NCBI GenBank assembly: GCA_009781175.1
Contig: WQYQ01000005.1
Location: forward strand, 1 to 64,000
Reading direction: 5' to 3'
From: Betaproteobacteria bacterium
Lineage (GTDB): Bacteria > Pseudomonadota > Gammaproteobacteria > Burkholderiales > Rhodocyclaceae
Length of the DNA: 64,000 bases
The position numbers were made by a program, and so were the translations under genes. The notes under the pieces were generated by a model. That model had not been told where the DNA came from. It did not search any database and saw only the letters and a list, made by a program, of their open reading frames with translations. This document shows, piece after piece, positions 23,675 to 34,554 of the stretch. Within the stretch, counting starts at the first letter, position 1. Each line of letters opens with the position of its first letter.

Positions 23675-24475
23675 ATGTCGCCATCCGTCCCCGTTCTCGC
23701 CATTGGCGAGCACAACATCCGCCAGCACGGCGAACTGTTTTCCCTGAATGATCTGCACCGCGCCGCTGGTGGAGAAGCGCGCCACGCGCCTAAATTGTTC
23801 CTGCGCCTTGACCAGACGCAGGAGCTGGCAGCGGAAATTGCTAAAGGTACAGATCTGTACCTTTCAGAACTTTCTAATTCTGCGAATTCGCAGAATTACA
23901 CGCCAGTCAAATCGGTACGTGGCAAACACGGTGGCACCTACGCCTGCCGCGAACTGGTCATTGCCTACGCCGCCTGGATCAGCGCCGCTTTCCATCTGAA
24001 GGTCATCCGCGTGTTCCTCGCCGCCGCTGCGCCGGTTGCCGCCCCTGCATCGCTCTACGAGATGCTTAAAGGCCAGCACCTGCAATTCAAATTGACTTGG
24101 GAGTACGGGGAGATGCGCATTGAGCCGTTGAAAGGAAACAGTCTGCCAGCCCCCGCGGTTGCGCCACTGCCGCGCCTGGAATTCCCCCGTCCGCCCCGGC
24201 AGGGAACTTACAAGTACGACAAAAACAACCCCTACCCGCGTGACGGGCGCACGATCGAAATCGCGCAGGAAATCACCGCCGCGATCCGCGATTGGGCCGA
24301 GAAGCTACCCGACCCGCAGGCGCGCGACGATCTGAGGGATGCCGCGCACACGCTCTACGAACTTCTGGTGACCGGCTGGACGGAGGTCGATGAAGCGCTG
24401 GGGGCCTTCCTGAACGGAATGCACTACCTCAACCGTTGGCAGGGGCGCGGCGGACGCTGCGGAAATGTGGAGTGA
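23675..24475 (+). CDS. KilA-N domain protein
   Basis: From ATG 23675, after AAGGAG, the product has 266 residues. Residues 5-110 form a KilA-N DNA-binding domain (NIRQHGELFSLNDLHRAAGGEARHAPKLFL ... GKHGGTYACRELVIAYAAWISAAFHLKVIRVF). The C-terminal half has its own helical region (TIEIAQEITAAIRDWAEKLP). Proteins of this kind are phage regulators or anti-repressors. A frame extension to 23234 is not supported. Confidence 0.85.
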   Translation: MSPSVPVLAIGEHNIRQHGELFSLNDLHRAAGGEARHAPKLFLRLDQTQELAAEIAKGTDLYLSELSNSANSQNYTPVKSVRGKHGGTYACRELVIAYAAWISAAFHLKVIRVFLAAAAPVAAPASLYEMLKGQHLQFKLTWEYGEMRIEPLKGNSLPAPAVAPLPRLEFPRPPRQGTYKYDKNNPYPRDGRTIEIAQEITAAIRDWAEKLPDPQARDDLRDAAHTLYELLVTGWTEVDEALGAFLNGMHYLNRWQGRGGRCGNVE

Positions 24476-24479
24476 CGCC

Positions 24480-24620
24480 ATGAAAACCGCCCTCCTAATC
24501 CTCGTTTTGTACGCCCTCGCCGGCTCGATCGATTTCGAAGCCGCGCAGACCACGCAGCACATCGTCGTCGAGCGGGATGCCCAAGTTGCGGCGTCATCTC
24601 ACCTTAAACATGCCAAATGA
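24480..24620 (+). CDS. short membrane or exported peptide
   Basis: The 46-residue product (MKTALLILVLYALAGSIDFEAA) has one hydrophobic segment. A GGAG site lies close to the ATG, and its stop overlaps the recT start (ATGA). Coupling supports translation; function unknown. Confidence 0.55.
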   Translation: MKTALLILVLYALAGSIDFEAAQTTQHIVVERDAQVAASSHLKHAK

Positions 24621-25513
24621 GAACACACATGGAAAACGAACTCGCACCGCTCGAAGAGCGCCGCGTCACGACGAACGTTGATGGCTTCAGCAGCCAAAAC
24701 ATTCTTTCCGATGTCGGAAAGATGCGCGCGATGCAAGAGCTTGCCGGCGCGATGGCCCAAGCGGCCATCACCGTTCCGCAGCACTTTCGCGGCAAAGCCG
24801 GCGATTGCCTCGCAGTTGTCATGCAAGCTGCGCAGTGGGGAATGAACCCCTTCGCCGTCGCTCAGAAAACGCATGTTGTGAATGGGCAGCTCGGCTATGA
24901 AGCACAGCTCGTTAATGCCGTCGTTCAGGCATCCGGCGCCATCCACGGACGCTTTCACTACGAGTACCGCGGCGACGGCGCGAGCCTCGAATGCCGTGTC
25001 GGAGCAGTGATTCACGGCGAGACGGCGATCACATTCAACGAATGGCTGTCGACATCTTCAGTCGCGGTCAAGAACTCGCCGCTGTGGAAAACGAACCCCA
25101 GGCAACAGCTTGGGTATTTGCAGGTCAAGAACTGGGCACGGCAATACACGCCGGGTGCGATTCTTGGCGTCTATACGCCAGACGAACTAGCGCAAGCCGA
25201 ACCCCTCGATATGGGCGTCGCCGAGGTCGTCATAAAAGAGAAACCCTCGAGCAGTGACCGTAAAGAGCTTGCGCCCTACCCTGCCGAGAAGTTCGACGAG
25301 AACCTTTCAACCTGGGATGAAGCAATCCGCGCCGGCAAAACGACAGCCAGCCGTGTCATTGCGATGGTGTCGAGTAAATACCTTTTAAGCGAAGCGCAAT
25401 GTGCAGCAATTCGCGAACTCGGAGCCGCGCCAGTACCGGCGGCAGAACAAGAAATCGATCCCTTCGTTGCCGACATGGAAGCCGCAGAAAACATGCTTGG
25501 GGAACAAGCGTGA
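24617..25513 (+). CDS. recT: RecT single-strand annealing protein
   Basis: The 298-residue product contains the RecT core: MAQAAITVPQHFRGKAGDCLAVVMQAAQWGMNPFAVAQKTHVVNGQLGYEAQLV. It anneals complementary strands during phage recombination. The exonuclease partner follows with a GTGA overlap. The C-terminal acidic tail probably contacts partner proteins. Confidence 0.93.
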   Translation: MRTHMENELAPLEERRVTTNVDGFSSQNILSDVGKMRAMQELAGAMAQAAITVPQHFRGKAGDCLAVVMQAAQWGMNPFAVAQKTHVVNGQLGYEAQLVNAVVQASGAIHGRFHYEYRGDGASLECRVGAVIHGETAITFNEWLSTSSVAVKNSPLWKTNPRQQLGYLQVKNWARQYTPGAILGVYTPDELAQAEPLDMGVAEVVIKEKPSSSDRKELAPYPAEKFDENLSTWDEAIRAGKTTASRVIAMVSSKYLLSEAQCAAIRELGAAPVPAAEQEIDPFVADMEAAENMLGEQA

Positions 25514-27228
25514 AAACTCACGATCTCGCCCAAGGAAGCCCGGAATGGCTGGCATTTCGCCGCGAGCATTTCAACGCCAGCGACGCCTCGGCCATGTTGG
25601 GCGAGTCGCAATACAAAACGCGCGGCGAATTGCTGCGCGAATACGCCACCGGAATTGCGCCGGAAATCGACGAATCCGTGCAGCGCCGTTTTGACGATGG
25701 CCACCGCGCCGAAGCCCTGGCCCGTCCGCTGGCCGAGTCCATCATCGGCCAAGAACTTTATCCTGTTGTTGGTTCAAATGGAAAACTTGCAGCCAGCTTC
25801 GACGGCCTGACGATGCTTGAAGACGTGGTTTTTGAGCATAAATTATGCAACAACGATCTGCGTGCGTGGGCGCGTGCATATAACTGCAACACTCAGAACC
25901 TTGCGCTGAATTACCGCATTCAGCTTGAGCAGCAGTTAATTGTCAGCGGTGCGGGACGAGCGCTGTTCATGGCTTCTCGCTGGAATGATGATGAAACGTT
26001 GAGCGAGGAATATCACGGCTGGTACGAATCCTACCCTGCTCTGCGCGAGCGCATCATCGCCGGCTGGCTCCAGTTCGAGAAAGACCTCGCAGAACTGAAA
26101 GACGACATTACCGCAAATGGTATTGCGCCAGAAACGCCGCCGGCCGTTGCCGGCACCGTACAGGCGCTGCCGGCGGTGTATGTGCAAATCAGCGGCCATA
26201 TCGACGTGCGCGAGAATTTCAAGGCATTCGCTGTCGCGCTGCACGACTTCCTCGATCACCGGCTGATCCGCGAGCCGAAGACCGACGAAGATTTCGCAAG
26301 CCTCGAACAGCAAATCAAGACGCTGAAAAAGTCCGAAGAGGCATTGAACGCCGCCGAGTCACAAATGTTGGCGCAAATCGCAAGTGTCGATGACGTCAAG
26401 CGCCAGAAAGACATGCTCGCTAAATTGCTACGCGATAACCGGCTCATGGCCGAAAAGCTGCTGTCAAGTGAGAAAGAACGCCGGCGTGCGGAAAAAGTCC
26501 TATCCGCCAGACAGGATTTCGAAAGTCACGTCACTGCACTGCAAGGCGAGATCGCGGAACTGAGCGCAGACCTGCGCCTGAATGTTCCCGCTCCCGACTT
26601 TGTTGGAACGATCAAGGGCCTCAAAACGCTTGCCAGCATTGAAGAAAAACTTGGTGCGGCGCTGGCCAACGGCAAGATCGCTGCTGACAAATCCGCTGCC
26701 GAGCTACGCGTAAAGCTCATGTGGTTCAACGTCAAAACTTGCGAATACCCGATGCTGTTTGCCGACTTGCAAACGCTCTCCGTCAAGCCGCTGGACGATT
26801 TCAAACTAACCGTCACGGCGCGCATTGAGGCGCACAAGAAGGCAGAAGCCGAACGCCTGGAGGCCGAGCGTGAGCGCATCCGCGCCGAGGAAGCTGCCCG
26901 GCTGGAACGCGAAGCCGAAACCCACCGCACCGAGGAAGCCCGCCAGCATGCCGTCGCTGCCGCTGCCGCCGAGGACGATGCCCGGCGCGCGCGGGAAGCG
27001 GAAGCCCCGTCGCACCAGGGAAACGTCGTCCCGCCGGTTGCCGTTGCGCCGACGCTGCGACTTGGACAAATCAACGAACGCCTTGCGCCGATTTCAATCA
27101 GCGCTGATGGCCTATCAAGCCTTGGGTTTCCGCCTGCCGCCACAGACAAAAACGCAAAGCTTTATCACGAGCGCGATTTCCCGCGCATCTGCGCTGCGTT
27201 GCTGCGCCACATTCAGAACTTGTCATAA
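25510..27228 (+). CDS. YqaJ-type phage exonuclease with long C-terminal extension
   Basis: From GTG 25510 the product has 572 residues. Residues 1-250 are a YqaJ/lambda exonuclease-like domain: SPEWLAFRREHFNASDASAMLG at the start, then the active-site Asp in ASFDGL and the Glu/Lys in VFEHKL. It makes 3' single strands for RecT. Residues 280-520 are coiled coil and Glu/Arg-rich, beyond the usual exonuclease length of about 200-300, and could link the enzyme to another factor. Confidence 0.88.
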   Translation: MKTHDLAQGSPEWLAFRREHFNASDASAMLGESQYKTRGELLREYATGIAPEIDESVQRRFDDGHRAEALARPLAESIIGQELYPVVGSNGKLAASFDGLTMLEDVVFEHKLCNNDLRAWARAYNCNTQNLALNYRIQLEQQLIVSGAGRALFMASRWNDDETLSEEYHGWYESYPALRERIIAGWLQFEKDLAELKDDITANGIAPETPPAVAGTVQALPAVYVQISGHIDVRENFKAFAVALHDFLDHRLIREPKTDEDFASLEQQIKTLKKSEEALNAAESQMLAQIASVDDVKRQKDMLAKLLRDNRLMAEKLLSSEKERRRAEKVLSARQDFESHVTALQGEIAELSADLRLNVPAPDFVGTIKGLKTLASIEEKLGAALANGKIAADKSAAELRVKLMWFNVKTCEYPMLFADLQTLSVKPLDDFKLTVTARIEAHKKAEAERLEAERERIRAEEAARLEREAETHRTEEARQHAVAAAAAEDDARRAREAEAPSHQGNVVPPVAVAPTLRLGQINERLAPISISADGLSSLGFPPAATDKNAKLYHERDFPRICAALLRHIQNLS

Positions 27229-27240
27229 GGAATCCACACC

Positions 27241-27942
27241 ATGAACGCACCGGAAGACTTTCGCAGCATGACCGCCGCCACGATTGGCAAAGACCTGCTC
27301 TCCGCGCTCGTCTCGGAAATCAAGCTGATGCCGAAAGTTTGGCCGAAGCTGCCGCAGATTAAACAAGACGACATCATCGATCGGCTGCGCGCCCGCGTCG
27401 AAGACAACGTGAAAATGGCCGTGCATCTGCTCGCGGCGCAGGGCCGCACCGTCGTTTCTGCTGAATTGGATTCAGTGACGCGCAAAGACGGCATCAAAGC
27501 CGTATTCAAGATCGCCTCGAATTCGGAAGGCCGGCACGAACTCTTTGACAGCGAGGGGGAATCTTGCTTGATCATTATTGCCGGATCGAACGCTCATTTG
27601 GCCGGCATAAACGAGATCAAGGGAGAGGCCGATCAGCGTGCGATGGACCTTGGGCACGAGTACCACGAGAACGACGGCGGCGGCATGGATGACAACGTCA
27701 TCGATATTTATCCGCTGCCGGAAACGCGCGGACTTCCCGCGCCGAGCGACGCCGGGCCGACGCAAGAAGAACTCGACGCGGCGTTCGAAGAGGGTCGTGT
27801 CGCCGCGTCAGAAGGGCTGGCGCAAACCGATTGCCCGGTCATGAATGGCGCGCTCTGCATCGAATGGATAAAGGGTTGGAAAGCTTGGCAAGAGGAGCAC
27901 AACACCGAGTGGTGGCAGGAGAACGGCGGCGATGAACATTGA
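27241..27942 (+). CDS. phage protein with Rmf/CrpP-like C-terminal motif
   Basis: The 233-residue product has an unassigned N-terminal part of about 165 residues. Near the C-terminus, DAAFEEGRVAASEGLAQTDCPVMNGALCIEWIKGWKAWQEEH resembles the ribosome modulation factor/CrpP fold (AxxxGxxA...NP...W..GW). It follows the exonuclease by 12 bp. A ribosome or nucleic acid link is possible but inferred. Confidence 0.65.
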   Translation: MNAPEDFRSMTAATIGKDLLSALVSEIKLMPKVWPKLPQIKQDDIIDRLRARVEDNVKMAVHLLAAQGRTVVSAELDSVTRKDGIKAVFKIASNSEGRHELFDSEGESCLIIIAGSNAHLAGINEIKGEADQRAMDLGHEYHENDGGGMDDNVIDIYPLPETRGLPAPSDAGPTQEELDAAFEEGRVAASEGLAQTDCPVMNGALCIEWIKGWKAWQEEHNTEWWQENGGDEH

Positions 27943-28174
27943 CTGGTGGGAAATTGAGGACCTTGCAAAGCTGATAACCGGCCTGTCGGAAGACTCAGCC
28001 GACGACGACGTCGAAATGGCGCTCGTGGATACGTTTGAAATCAGCTTTGAAATGTTCTGCAAACTCGTGAAAGCGCTCGTGCCCTACACCGTGTCGGCTG
28101 AAGCGGCGATAAGCGGCGAAAAGTTCAAGGGTTTTGTCAGCGAGGGCTCGTTTGTTATCAAGGTGCCGGTGTGA
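27932..28174 (+). CDS. small acidic phage protein
   Basis: The 80-residue product (MNIDWWEIEDLAKLITGLSEDSADDDVEM) is strongly acidic and overlaps both neighbours, upstream by 11 bp and downstream by GTGA. Function unknown. Confidence 0.65.
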   Translation: MNIDWWEIEDLAKLITGLSEDSADDDVEMALVDTFEISFEMFCKLVKALVPYTVSAEAAISGEKFKGFVSEGSFVIKVPV

Positions 28175-28335
28175 AAAACCGCAGGCACAACTACATGCTG
28201 CGTACGCAGGGCATCTTGTACGGCTACCAGGAAAGGACGGGTCACATTAGCTTTTACAACGCTGCGCGGTATCTATTTTTAATGGGCATGCCGCTTAAGG
28301 GCGCGCTGAGGGAACTGGCTGGGAGAAAGGAATGA
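28171..28335 (+). CDS. small basic phage protein
   Basis: A GTG start overlaps the previous stop, and the stop overlaps the next ATG (ATGA). The 54-residue product (VKNRRHNYMLRTQGILYGYQ) is basic and probably helical. Tight coupling on both sides supports it; function unknown. Confidence 0.6.
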   Translation: MKNRRHNYMLRTQGILYGYQERTGHISFYNAARYLFLMGMPLKGALRELAGRKE

Positions 28336-28535
28336 ACAACGAGGATCAGTACACGATCGGTGTCGAGCACGTCTGCATTTACTCGACGCACGACAAACGC
28401 CCGGTTGTCGACGTGAAAATCGAAGATGAGGGTGTCGCATCTATACACGCGCAGAACGTTTTTACATCGCCGGAGGATTGGCCAGAACTCGCTGAATGTA
28501 TAAGGCGCGCGATTAATCTCGTGTGCCAGGAGTAG
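28332..28535 (+). CDS. small phage protein, unknown
   Basis: The 67-residue product (MNNEDQYTIGVEHVCIYSTHDKRPVVDVKIEDEG) is acidic, with two beta-like strands and a final helix. It sits in the coupled run of small early genes. Confidence 0.6.
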   Translation: MNNEDQYTIGVEHVCIYSTHDKRPVVDVKIEDEGVASIHAQNVFTSPEDWPELAECIRRAINLVCQE

Positions 28536-28540
28536 TTGAA

Positions 28541-29215
28541 ATGACCAATAGAGAATTGATCCTTGAAAGCTACGGACGAATTGGAAATATCAAAGGCGTC
28601 TGCGCGGAAACAGGGTGTTCGCCATACAGTGTTTACATCGTGCTGCAAAAAGAAAAACTCTTAAAAGAGAGGGACCGACGCAATTACGGAACAGCGACAG
28701 GACTACGCGGACGCGATGCGGAAGATGAATTTCAACGCCTTGTTCCGCAAGCCGTCAATGCTAATAAAACTATCGATCAGAACATGCCGTCGTTCGATTT
28801 CATGATTGGCGAAATCACGGTTGACGTTAAATGCTACAGGCCGTCCAGCCAAAACAATAAGTGGGCTCTGCGATTTGCCCACAACAAGGCATTCGGGCCT
28901 GATTTTTATAGCATGTTTTTGCTAAATGACCGCGACAGCGAAGTGACAGACGGGTATCGAATTCTTCTCATCCCTCACGCACTTACGGTTGGCGCAAGCG
29001 CCGCCTATATCGATCCGAAAGTACCTGAGATGTATAGCTGGTGGGATTTTCTTATAGCGCCGAATGAACTTGCGCAAGTTCTGTCTGAAGCGGCGAGTTC
29101 TGAAATTCAGAAAACTCCGCCCGCTCATATTGAAGAAGACGACGAATTACGCATCGTTAATAAAATAGGCCGAGCCATCGTCAGAGAAGCGAACAAGCTG
29201 GAGAAAATAGCGTGA
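28541..29215 (+). CDS. helix-turn-helix / PD-(D/E)XK-like putative nuclease
   Basis: From MTNRELILESYGRIGNIKGV the product has 224 residues. The first 40 suggest a helix-turn-helix (NIKGVCAETGCSPYSVYIVLQ). The middle has PSFDFMIGEITVDVKCYRP, with Asp and D-x-K spacing as in restriction-type nucleases. The C-terminus is helical. It lies just before xis-int. Catalytic function is predicted from this motif only. Confidence 0.6.
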   Translation: MTNRELILESYGRIGNIKGVCAETGCSPYSVYIVLQKEKLLKERDRRNYGTATGLRGRDAEDEFQRLVPQAVNANKTIDQNMPSFDFMIGEITVDVKCYRPSSQNNKWALRFAHNKAFGPDFYSMFLLNDRDSEVTDGYRILLIPHALTVGASAAYIDPKVPEMYSWWDFLIAPNELAQVLSEAASSEIQKTPPAHIEEDDELRIVNKIGRAIVREANKLEKIA

Positions 29216-29242
29216 GCAATAACAGCATTGGCGCGGTTCGCC

Positions 29243-29527
29243 ATGCTCAGGTATAAAACCGTCCATCAGTTCGCCGCAGAGAGCGGCTACACTGAACACG
29301 CCATCCGCGGAAAAATCCGCGAAGGTGTATGGATGGAAGGCCGCGTGTGGAAACGCGCCCCCGACGGGCACATCTTGATCGACGTAGAGGGGTATCACCA
29401 GTGGGTGGAAAACGGCAACGGACTGGCGTCACCGCCGTCTCCGACTCGTCAATCCAAATCGCGTTCACGTATCGCGGCATCGTCTGCCGTGAGCGCATCA
29501 AACTCCAGCCCACGCCCGCTAATCTGA
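29243..29527 (+). CDS. xis: excisionase
   Basis: The 94-residue product begins MLRYKTVHQFAAESGYTEHAIRGKIREGVWMEGRVWKRAPDGHILIDVEGYHQWV, a winged-helix excisionase with the usual length for the first 60 residues. It overlaps the integrase gene in a different frame, the standard arrangement. It would direct the integrase toward excision. Confidence 0.85.
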   Translation: MLRYKTVHQFAAESGYTEHAIRGKIREGVWMEGRVWKRAPDGHILIDVEGYHQWVENGNGLASPPSPTRQSKSRSRIAASSAVSASNSSPRPLI

Positions 29528-30588
29528 AGCGAGCCGAACAGCATCGGTCCGCGATCCTCGACGCGATCGAGCGCGGCACGTTCAATTACGCGATCACGTT
29601 TCCTGACTCCCCCCGGCGCTTTCTTTTCGCCGAGCAAAAGGGCGAAGGTTATCTACTCGAAACCTATCTCGAAAGCTGGCTACCCAGGCAGAAGGCCCAT
29701 TTAAAAGCGAGCACTTGGGATAACTATCGAAAAATTGTCGAACATACCCTGATCCCTGAATTCGGCCGAAACCGTCTCACCGAGATCAAACGCCCGATCA
29801 TCCGAGAGTGGGGCGAAAAGCAGAGCTGCGCAAATAAGCGCCTTGCGAATGTTCAAAGCGTGCTGCGCAGCGCTTTACAGGATGCACTTGACGACGAATT
29901 GATTGAATCCAATCCGCTCTACGGGTGGAAGTTTTCTCGCAAAGGAGCGCCAAAATCTGACGATGATGTAGACCCGTTCAGCGCCGAAGAGCAAGCCGCA
30001 CTGCTCGCAAAGTGCCGTGAGCCACAACATCGGAATCTGTTTCAGTTCGCTTTCTGGTCGGGGCTAAGAACTTCAGAACTTGCAGCTCTTGAGTGGGGGG
30101 ACATCGATTGGATTCGCGGCATCGTGCGCGTGCAGCGCGCCGTCACCTATGCCAGCGACGAGCCAGAAACCACGAAAACACGCCGGGGGACCCGTGACGT
30201 GAAACTTCTTCCGCCAGCGCGAGAAGCCCTGGAAGCGCAGAAGCCGTTTTCGTATCTGCGCGGGAGAGAGGTATTCCTCGATCCGCGCACTGGCGAGCCG
30301 TGGGCTGGAGATCAACCGATTCGAAAGGGCGCATGGACCCCTGCTCTACGCCTCGCAGGAGTTCGCTACCGCCGCCCCTACCAAACCCGCCACACCTACG
30401 GCTCGATGATGCTCACGGCTGGAGAAAGTCCGGTGTGGGTCGCTCAACAAATGGGACATAGCGACACGGGGATGATCTTCAAAATTTACGGCCGCTGGAT
30501 TCCAGATGCGGTGCCCGATGCAGGGGGGAAAGCTGTCGCGATGTTCAGCAGCGTGCCCGAAAAAAAGGCTGCGAAAAAGCTGCGATAG
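29401..30588 (+). CDS. int: tyrosine-recombinase integrase
   Basis: From GTG 29401, after GAGGGG, the product has 395 residues. An N-terminal arm-binding domain (SSIQIAFTYRGIVCRERIKLQPT) precedes a core-binding domain and the catalytic domain. Active-site motifs are SGLRTSELAALEW (Arg), QTRHTYGS (His-Arg region), GHSD (His) and IYGRW (Tyr). The gene ends 67 bp from the tRNA-Ser 3' end, its likely attachment site. Confidence 0.93.
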   Translation: MGGKRQRTGVTAVSDSSIQIAFTYRGIVCRERIKLQPTPANLKRAEQHRSAILDAIERGTFNYAITFPDSPRRFLFAEQKGEGYLLETYLESWLPRQKAHLKASTWDNYRKIVEHTLIPEFGRNRLTEIKRPIIREWGEKQSCANKRLANVQSVLRSALQDALDDELIESNPLYGWKFSRKGAPKSDDDVDPFSAEEQAALLAKCREPQHRNLFQFAFWSGLRTSELAALEWGDIDWIRGIVRVQRAVTYASDEPETTKTRRGTRDVKLLPPAREALEAQKPFSYLRGREVFLDPRTGEPWAGDQPIRKGAWTPALRLAGVRYRRPYQTRHTYGSMMLTAGESPVWVAQQMGHSDTGMIFKIYGRWIPDAVPDAGGKAVAMFSSVPEKKAAKKLR

Positions 30589-30620
30589 CTATGTCAATCC
30601 ATGCGAAAAACATCGCAGCC

Positions 30621-30653
30621 AAAAAACAAAAAGCCGTTTAATTTCAACGGCTT
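30621..30653 (-). terminator. terminator after tRNA-Ser
   Basis: On the minus strand AAGCCGTT and AACGGCTT form an eight-base stem with a seven-base loop, followed by TTTGTTTTTT. It ends tRNA-Ser transcription and lies on the prophage side of the gene. Confidence 0.85.
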
Positions 30654-30745
<92 letters not shown>

Positions 30746-30798
30746 GTGGCCTAAAGTTAGTCAATAATTATATAGTGATTCAGCGCTCTCGCCAACAC

Positions 30799-32115
<1,317 letters not shown>

Positions 32116-32337
32116 CTAACGGCGAATTATGCCTTGAAGCTGGCTCAGATTTTGCGTCAAACAGCCGGTACACCCTCAGTTCAGCTCGTTTAAAAATTTT
32201 TAAACAATTTCGAAATCAACTCTTTTCTTAAATATTTCAATACCTTAATAGATCACCATCAGAACTTCTCCTTGCCTAAATGAGGACATCTGACCTAGCC
32301 TTAAGCGGTATTCTCGCCCCACCGAGGAGGATCGAAA

Positions 32338-32601
32338 ATGCTTTCATTGCGCGATTGTCTCGATTACTGTGATTTGACCGAAGAAGATGTTGAAGTCGTT
32401 GCCGAACACGAGCATCTGCCGCCCGCAATGGCCGCTCACATTGTTTGCGGATTAAGCCAAACCTCAGGAGGATTGGTGGTTTTGGATTACCTGATGCTCG
32501 ACGCAATCCAACAAGCTCGCTCTGCCGGGGAGTTCGACAAAGCTGAACACGTACAGCATGTATACACGCACTTTAAAGCTACGCACCCGTTGATTCATTG
32601 A
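32338..32601 (+). CDS. conserved hypothetical protein
   Basis: The 87-residue product (MLSLRDCLDYCDLTEEDVEVVAEHEHLPPAMAAHIVCGL) follows a GAGGAGG site. It is acidic and helical, with several His. It stands alone between serS and rarA on the opposite strand. Function unknown. Confidence 0.75.
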   Translation: MLSLRDCLDYCDLTEEDVEVVAEHEHLPPAMAAHIVCGLSQTSGGLVVLDYLMLDAIQQARSAGEFDKAEHVQHVYTHFKATHPLIH

Positions 32602-32667
32602 CGCCCCGCCTCGCATGCAACGCGGCGCCTCACCTCGAACCTGAAAAGCTTCCTCTCCACGAATTTA

Positions 32668-32684
32668 GGGCGCCTCTGGCGCCC
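32668..32684. terminator. hairpin between convergent genes
   Basis: GGGCGCC-TCT-GGCGCCC is a perfect seven-base stem between the convergent 87-residue gene and rarA. It has no U-tract on either side, so it is only a possible terminator. Confidence 0.4.
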
Positions 32685-32728
32685 GTATGTGCTTAAGCAC
32701 CGTCTGGCCCATCCCCTCGCACAATCAA

Positions 32729-34045
32729 TCACTTGGATTTAAGCGCGTCCGCATCGAGCTTCCTTAGGAAAGCGAGTTTTTCGGCAATCTTGATTTCCAA
32801 CCCGCGTGGGGTCGGCCGATACCAATGCGGTTCGGCCATACCGTCCGGGAAATACGTTTCCCCCGCCGCGTAAGCATTCGGTTCATCGTGGGCGTAACGA
32901 TATTCTTTGCCGAAACCAAGTTCCTTCATCAGGCGCGTAGGCGCATTGCGCAAATGAACCGGAACCGGCCGGCTCTCATCGTTTTTGACGAATTTACGCG
33001 CGGCGCTGTAGGCCATATACACCGCATTCGATTTCGCCGCGCAGGCAAGGTAAACGATTGCCTGCGCAAGCGCGAGTTCGCCTTCCGGGGAGCCGAGACG
33101 CTCATAGGTTTGGCAGGCTTCGAGCGCGAGCGTCAGCGCGCGCGGATCGGCAAGCCCGATGTCTTCAACGGCCATGCGCACCATGCGCCGCCCCATGTAA
33201 AGGGGATCGGCCCCGCCATCGAGCATGCGCACCAGCCAATAGAGCGCCGCATCGGGGTTCGAGCCGCGGACCGATTTGTGCAGCGCCGAAATCTGGTCAT
33301 AGAACGCATCGCCGCCTTTGTCGAAACGGCGCAGATTCTGCGCAAGCGTGCTTTCAACGAAATCGCCGTCGATCTCGCTGCGCTGCGCCGCCTCGGCTGC
33401 GGTCGCCAGTGTTTCGAGCACGTTCAGCAAACGCCTCGCGTCGCCATCGGCCCAGCCGATTAAACGTTCGCATGCCTCATCGTCAAAAGAAAGCGTCGGA
33501 AAGGCTTCGTGTTGCACACGCGTGAAAAGCGCGCGCAGATCCTCGGGCTTGAGACTTTCGAGCACATAGACCGCCGAACGCGAGAGCAGTGCTGAATTTA
33601 CTTCGAACGAGGGATTTTCGGTTGTCGCGCCGATGAACGTGAACAACCCCGATTCGACGAAGGGCAAAAAGGCATCCTGCTGCGCTTTGTTGAAGCGATG
33701 CACCTCATCGACGAACAAAATCGTGCGCCGGCCATGCGCGCGCAAAGTTTCCGCACGGCTGACCGCCTCGCGAATTTCTTTGACGCCCGAGAACACCGCC
33801 GAAAGTGCAATGAATTCGGCATCGAAATGCGTAGCCATCAAGCGCGCCAGCGTTGTCTTGCCGACGCCGGGTGGCCCCCAGAGAATCATCGAGTGCGGAC
33901 GCCCGGAGTCAATCGCCAGCCGCAGCGGCTTGCCCGGCCCAAGCAAATGCTGCTGGCCGACAACTTCAGCCAAAGTTTTCGGACGCAGGCGTTCGGCGAG
34001 CGGTACGTTGACTTGTTCCGCAGCCCCAAAGAGGTCGTCCGTCAT
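32729..34045 (-). CDS. rarA: replication-associated recombination protein A
   Basis: This 438-residue AAA+ ATPase acts at stalled forks. It has Walker [14 protein letters not shown], Walker [13 protein letters not shown] and the C-terminal tetramerisation region typical of RarA/MgsA ([30 protein letters not shown]). It is coupled to the GNAT gene upstream by ATGA and belongs to the lolA-rarA run. Confidence 0.97.
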   Translation of the reverse strand: MTDDLFGAAEQVNVPLAERLRPKTLAEVVGQQHLLGPGKPLRLAIDSGRPHSMILWGPPGVGKTTLARLMATHFDAEFIALSAVFSGVKEIREAVSRAETLRAHGRRTILFVDEVHRFNKAQQDAFLPFVESGLFTFIGATTENPSFEVNSALLSRSAVYVLESLKPEDLRALFTRVQHEAFPTLSFDDEACERLIGWADGDARRLLNVLETLATAAEAAQRSEIDGDFVESTLAQNLRRFDKGGDAFYDQISALHKSVRGSNPDAALYWLVRMLDGGADPLYMGRRMVRMAVEDIGLADPRALTLALEACQTYERLGSPEGELALAQAIVYLACAAKSNAVYMAYSAARKFVKNDESRPVPVHLRNAPTRLMKELGFGKEYRYAHDEPNAYAAGETYFPDGMAEPHWYRPTPRGLEIKIAEKLAFLRKLDADALKSK

Positions 34046-34554
34046 CGTTCGGCTCCTTGATCTCCGCCGAGAGATTTCGACATTCTGAAGCGCTCGAAAC
34101 GCACATCGCCCCGCTCCACGCTTTCGACCTCATCCAGCCGCCAGCCAGCCCGCGCGAAAACCGGTTGTGAAAGCTGGCTGGCATTGCAGCCAAGCATATG
34201 AGCGCCCGCCTTTATCGCAACGGCCTCCAATCGCTCAAGCAAGGCCGAAGCAATACCTTGGCGCGCAAAAGCCGGCGCAACATAGAGCAGATGCACATGG
34301 TCGAGCGGAGGATATAACTGCCCAAACCCCACGATCGCGCCGTCGCGCTCTGCAACGATGCAATGGCCGAGAGACAGCCCATTGGCGAATGCGGGCGTAT
34401 CGGCGGAAGAAGCCCAAGCTGCGATCTGTGCAATGTCGTAGGCTGCTGCGCCAGTCACACGCACGGCAGCGCGGAAGATGCCTGCGAGCGTGTCAGTATC
34501 CGCCGCCTCAAATGCACGGAACGCAGGCAGGCCGGAATCACTCGCCGATGACAT
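34042..34554 (-). CDS. GNAT family N-acetyltransferase
   Basis: From MSSASDSG the product has 170 residues. The acetyl-CoA site is [28 protein letters not shown], with the R-x-x-G-x-A signature. It overlaps the lolA stop by 17 bp and the rarA start by 4 bp. Substrate unknown. Confidence 0.88.
   Translation of the reverse strand: MSSASDSGLPAFRAFEAADTDTLAGIFRAAVRVTGAAAYDIAQIAAWASSADTPAFANGLSLGHCIVAERDGAIVGFGQLYPPLDHVHLLYVAPAFARQGIASALLERLEAVAIKAGAHMLGCNASQLSQPVFARAGWRLDEVESVERGDVRFERFRMSKSLGGDQGAER

Noticed and set aside
23400-23747. 115-residue plus-strand frame before the KilA-N gene
   Set aside because: It overlaps the KilA-N start and lacks a good ribosome binding site. A short phrase recalls Ash/Icd-like ORFs, but this is too little for a gene call.
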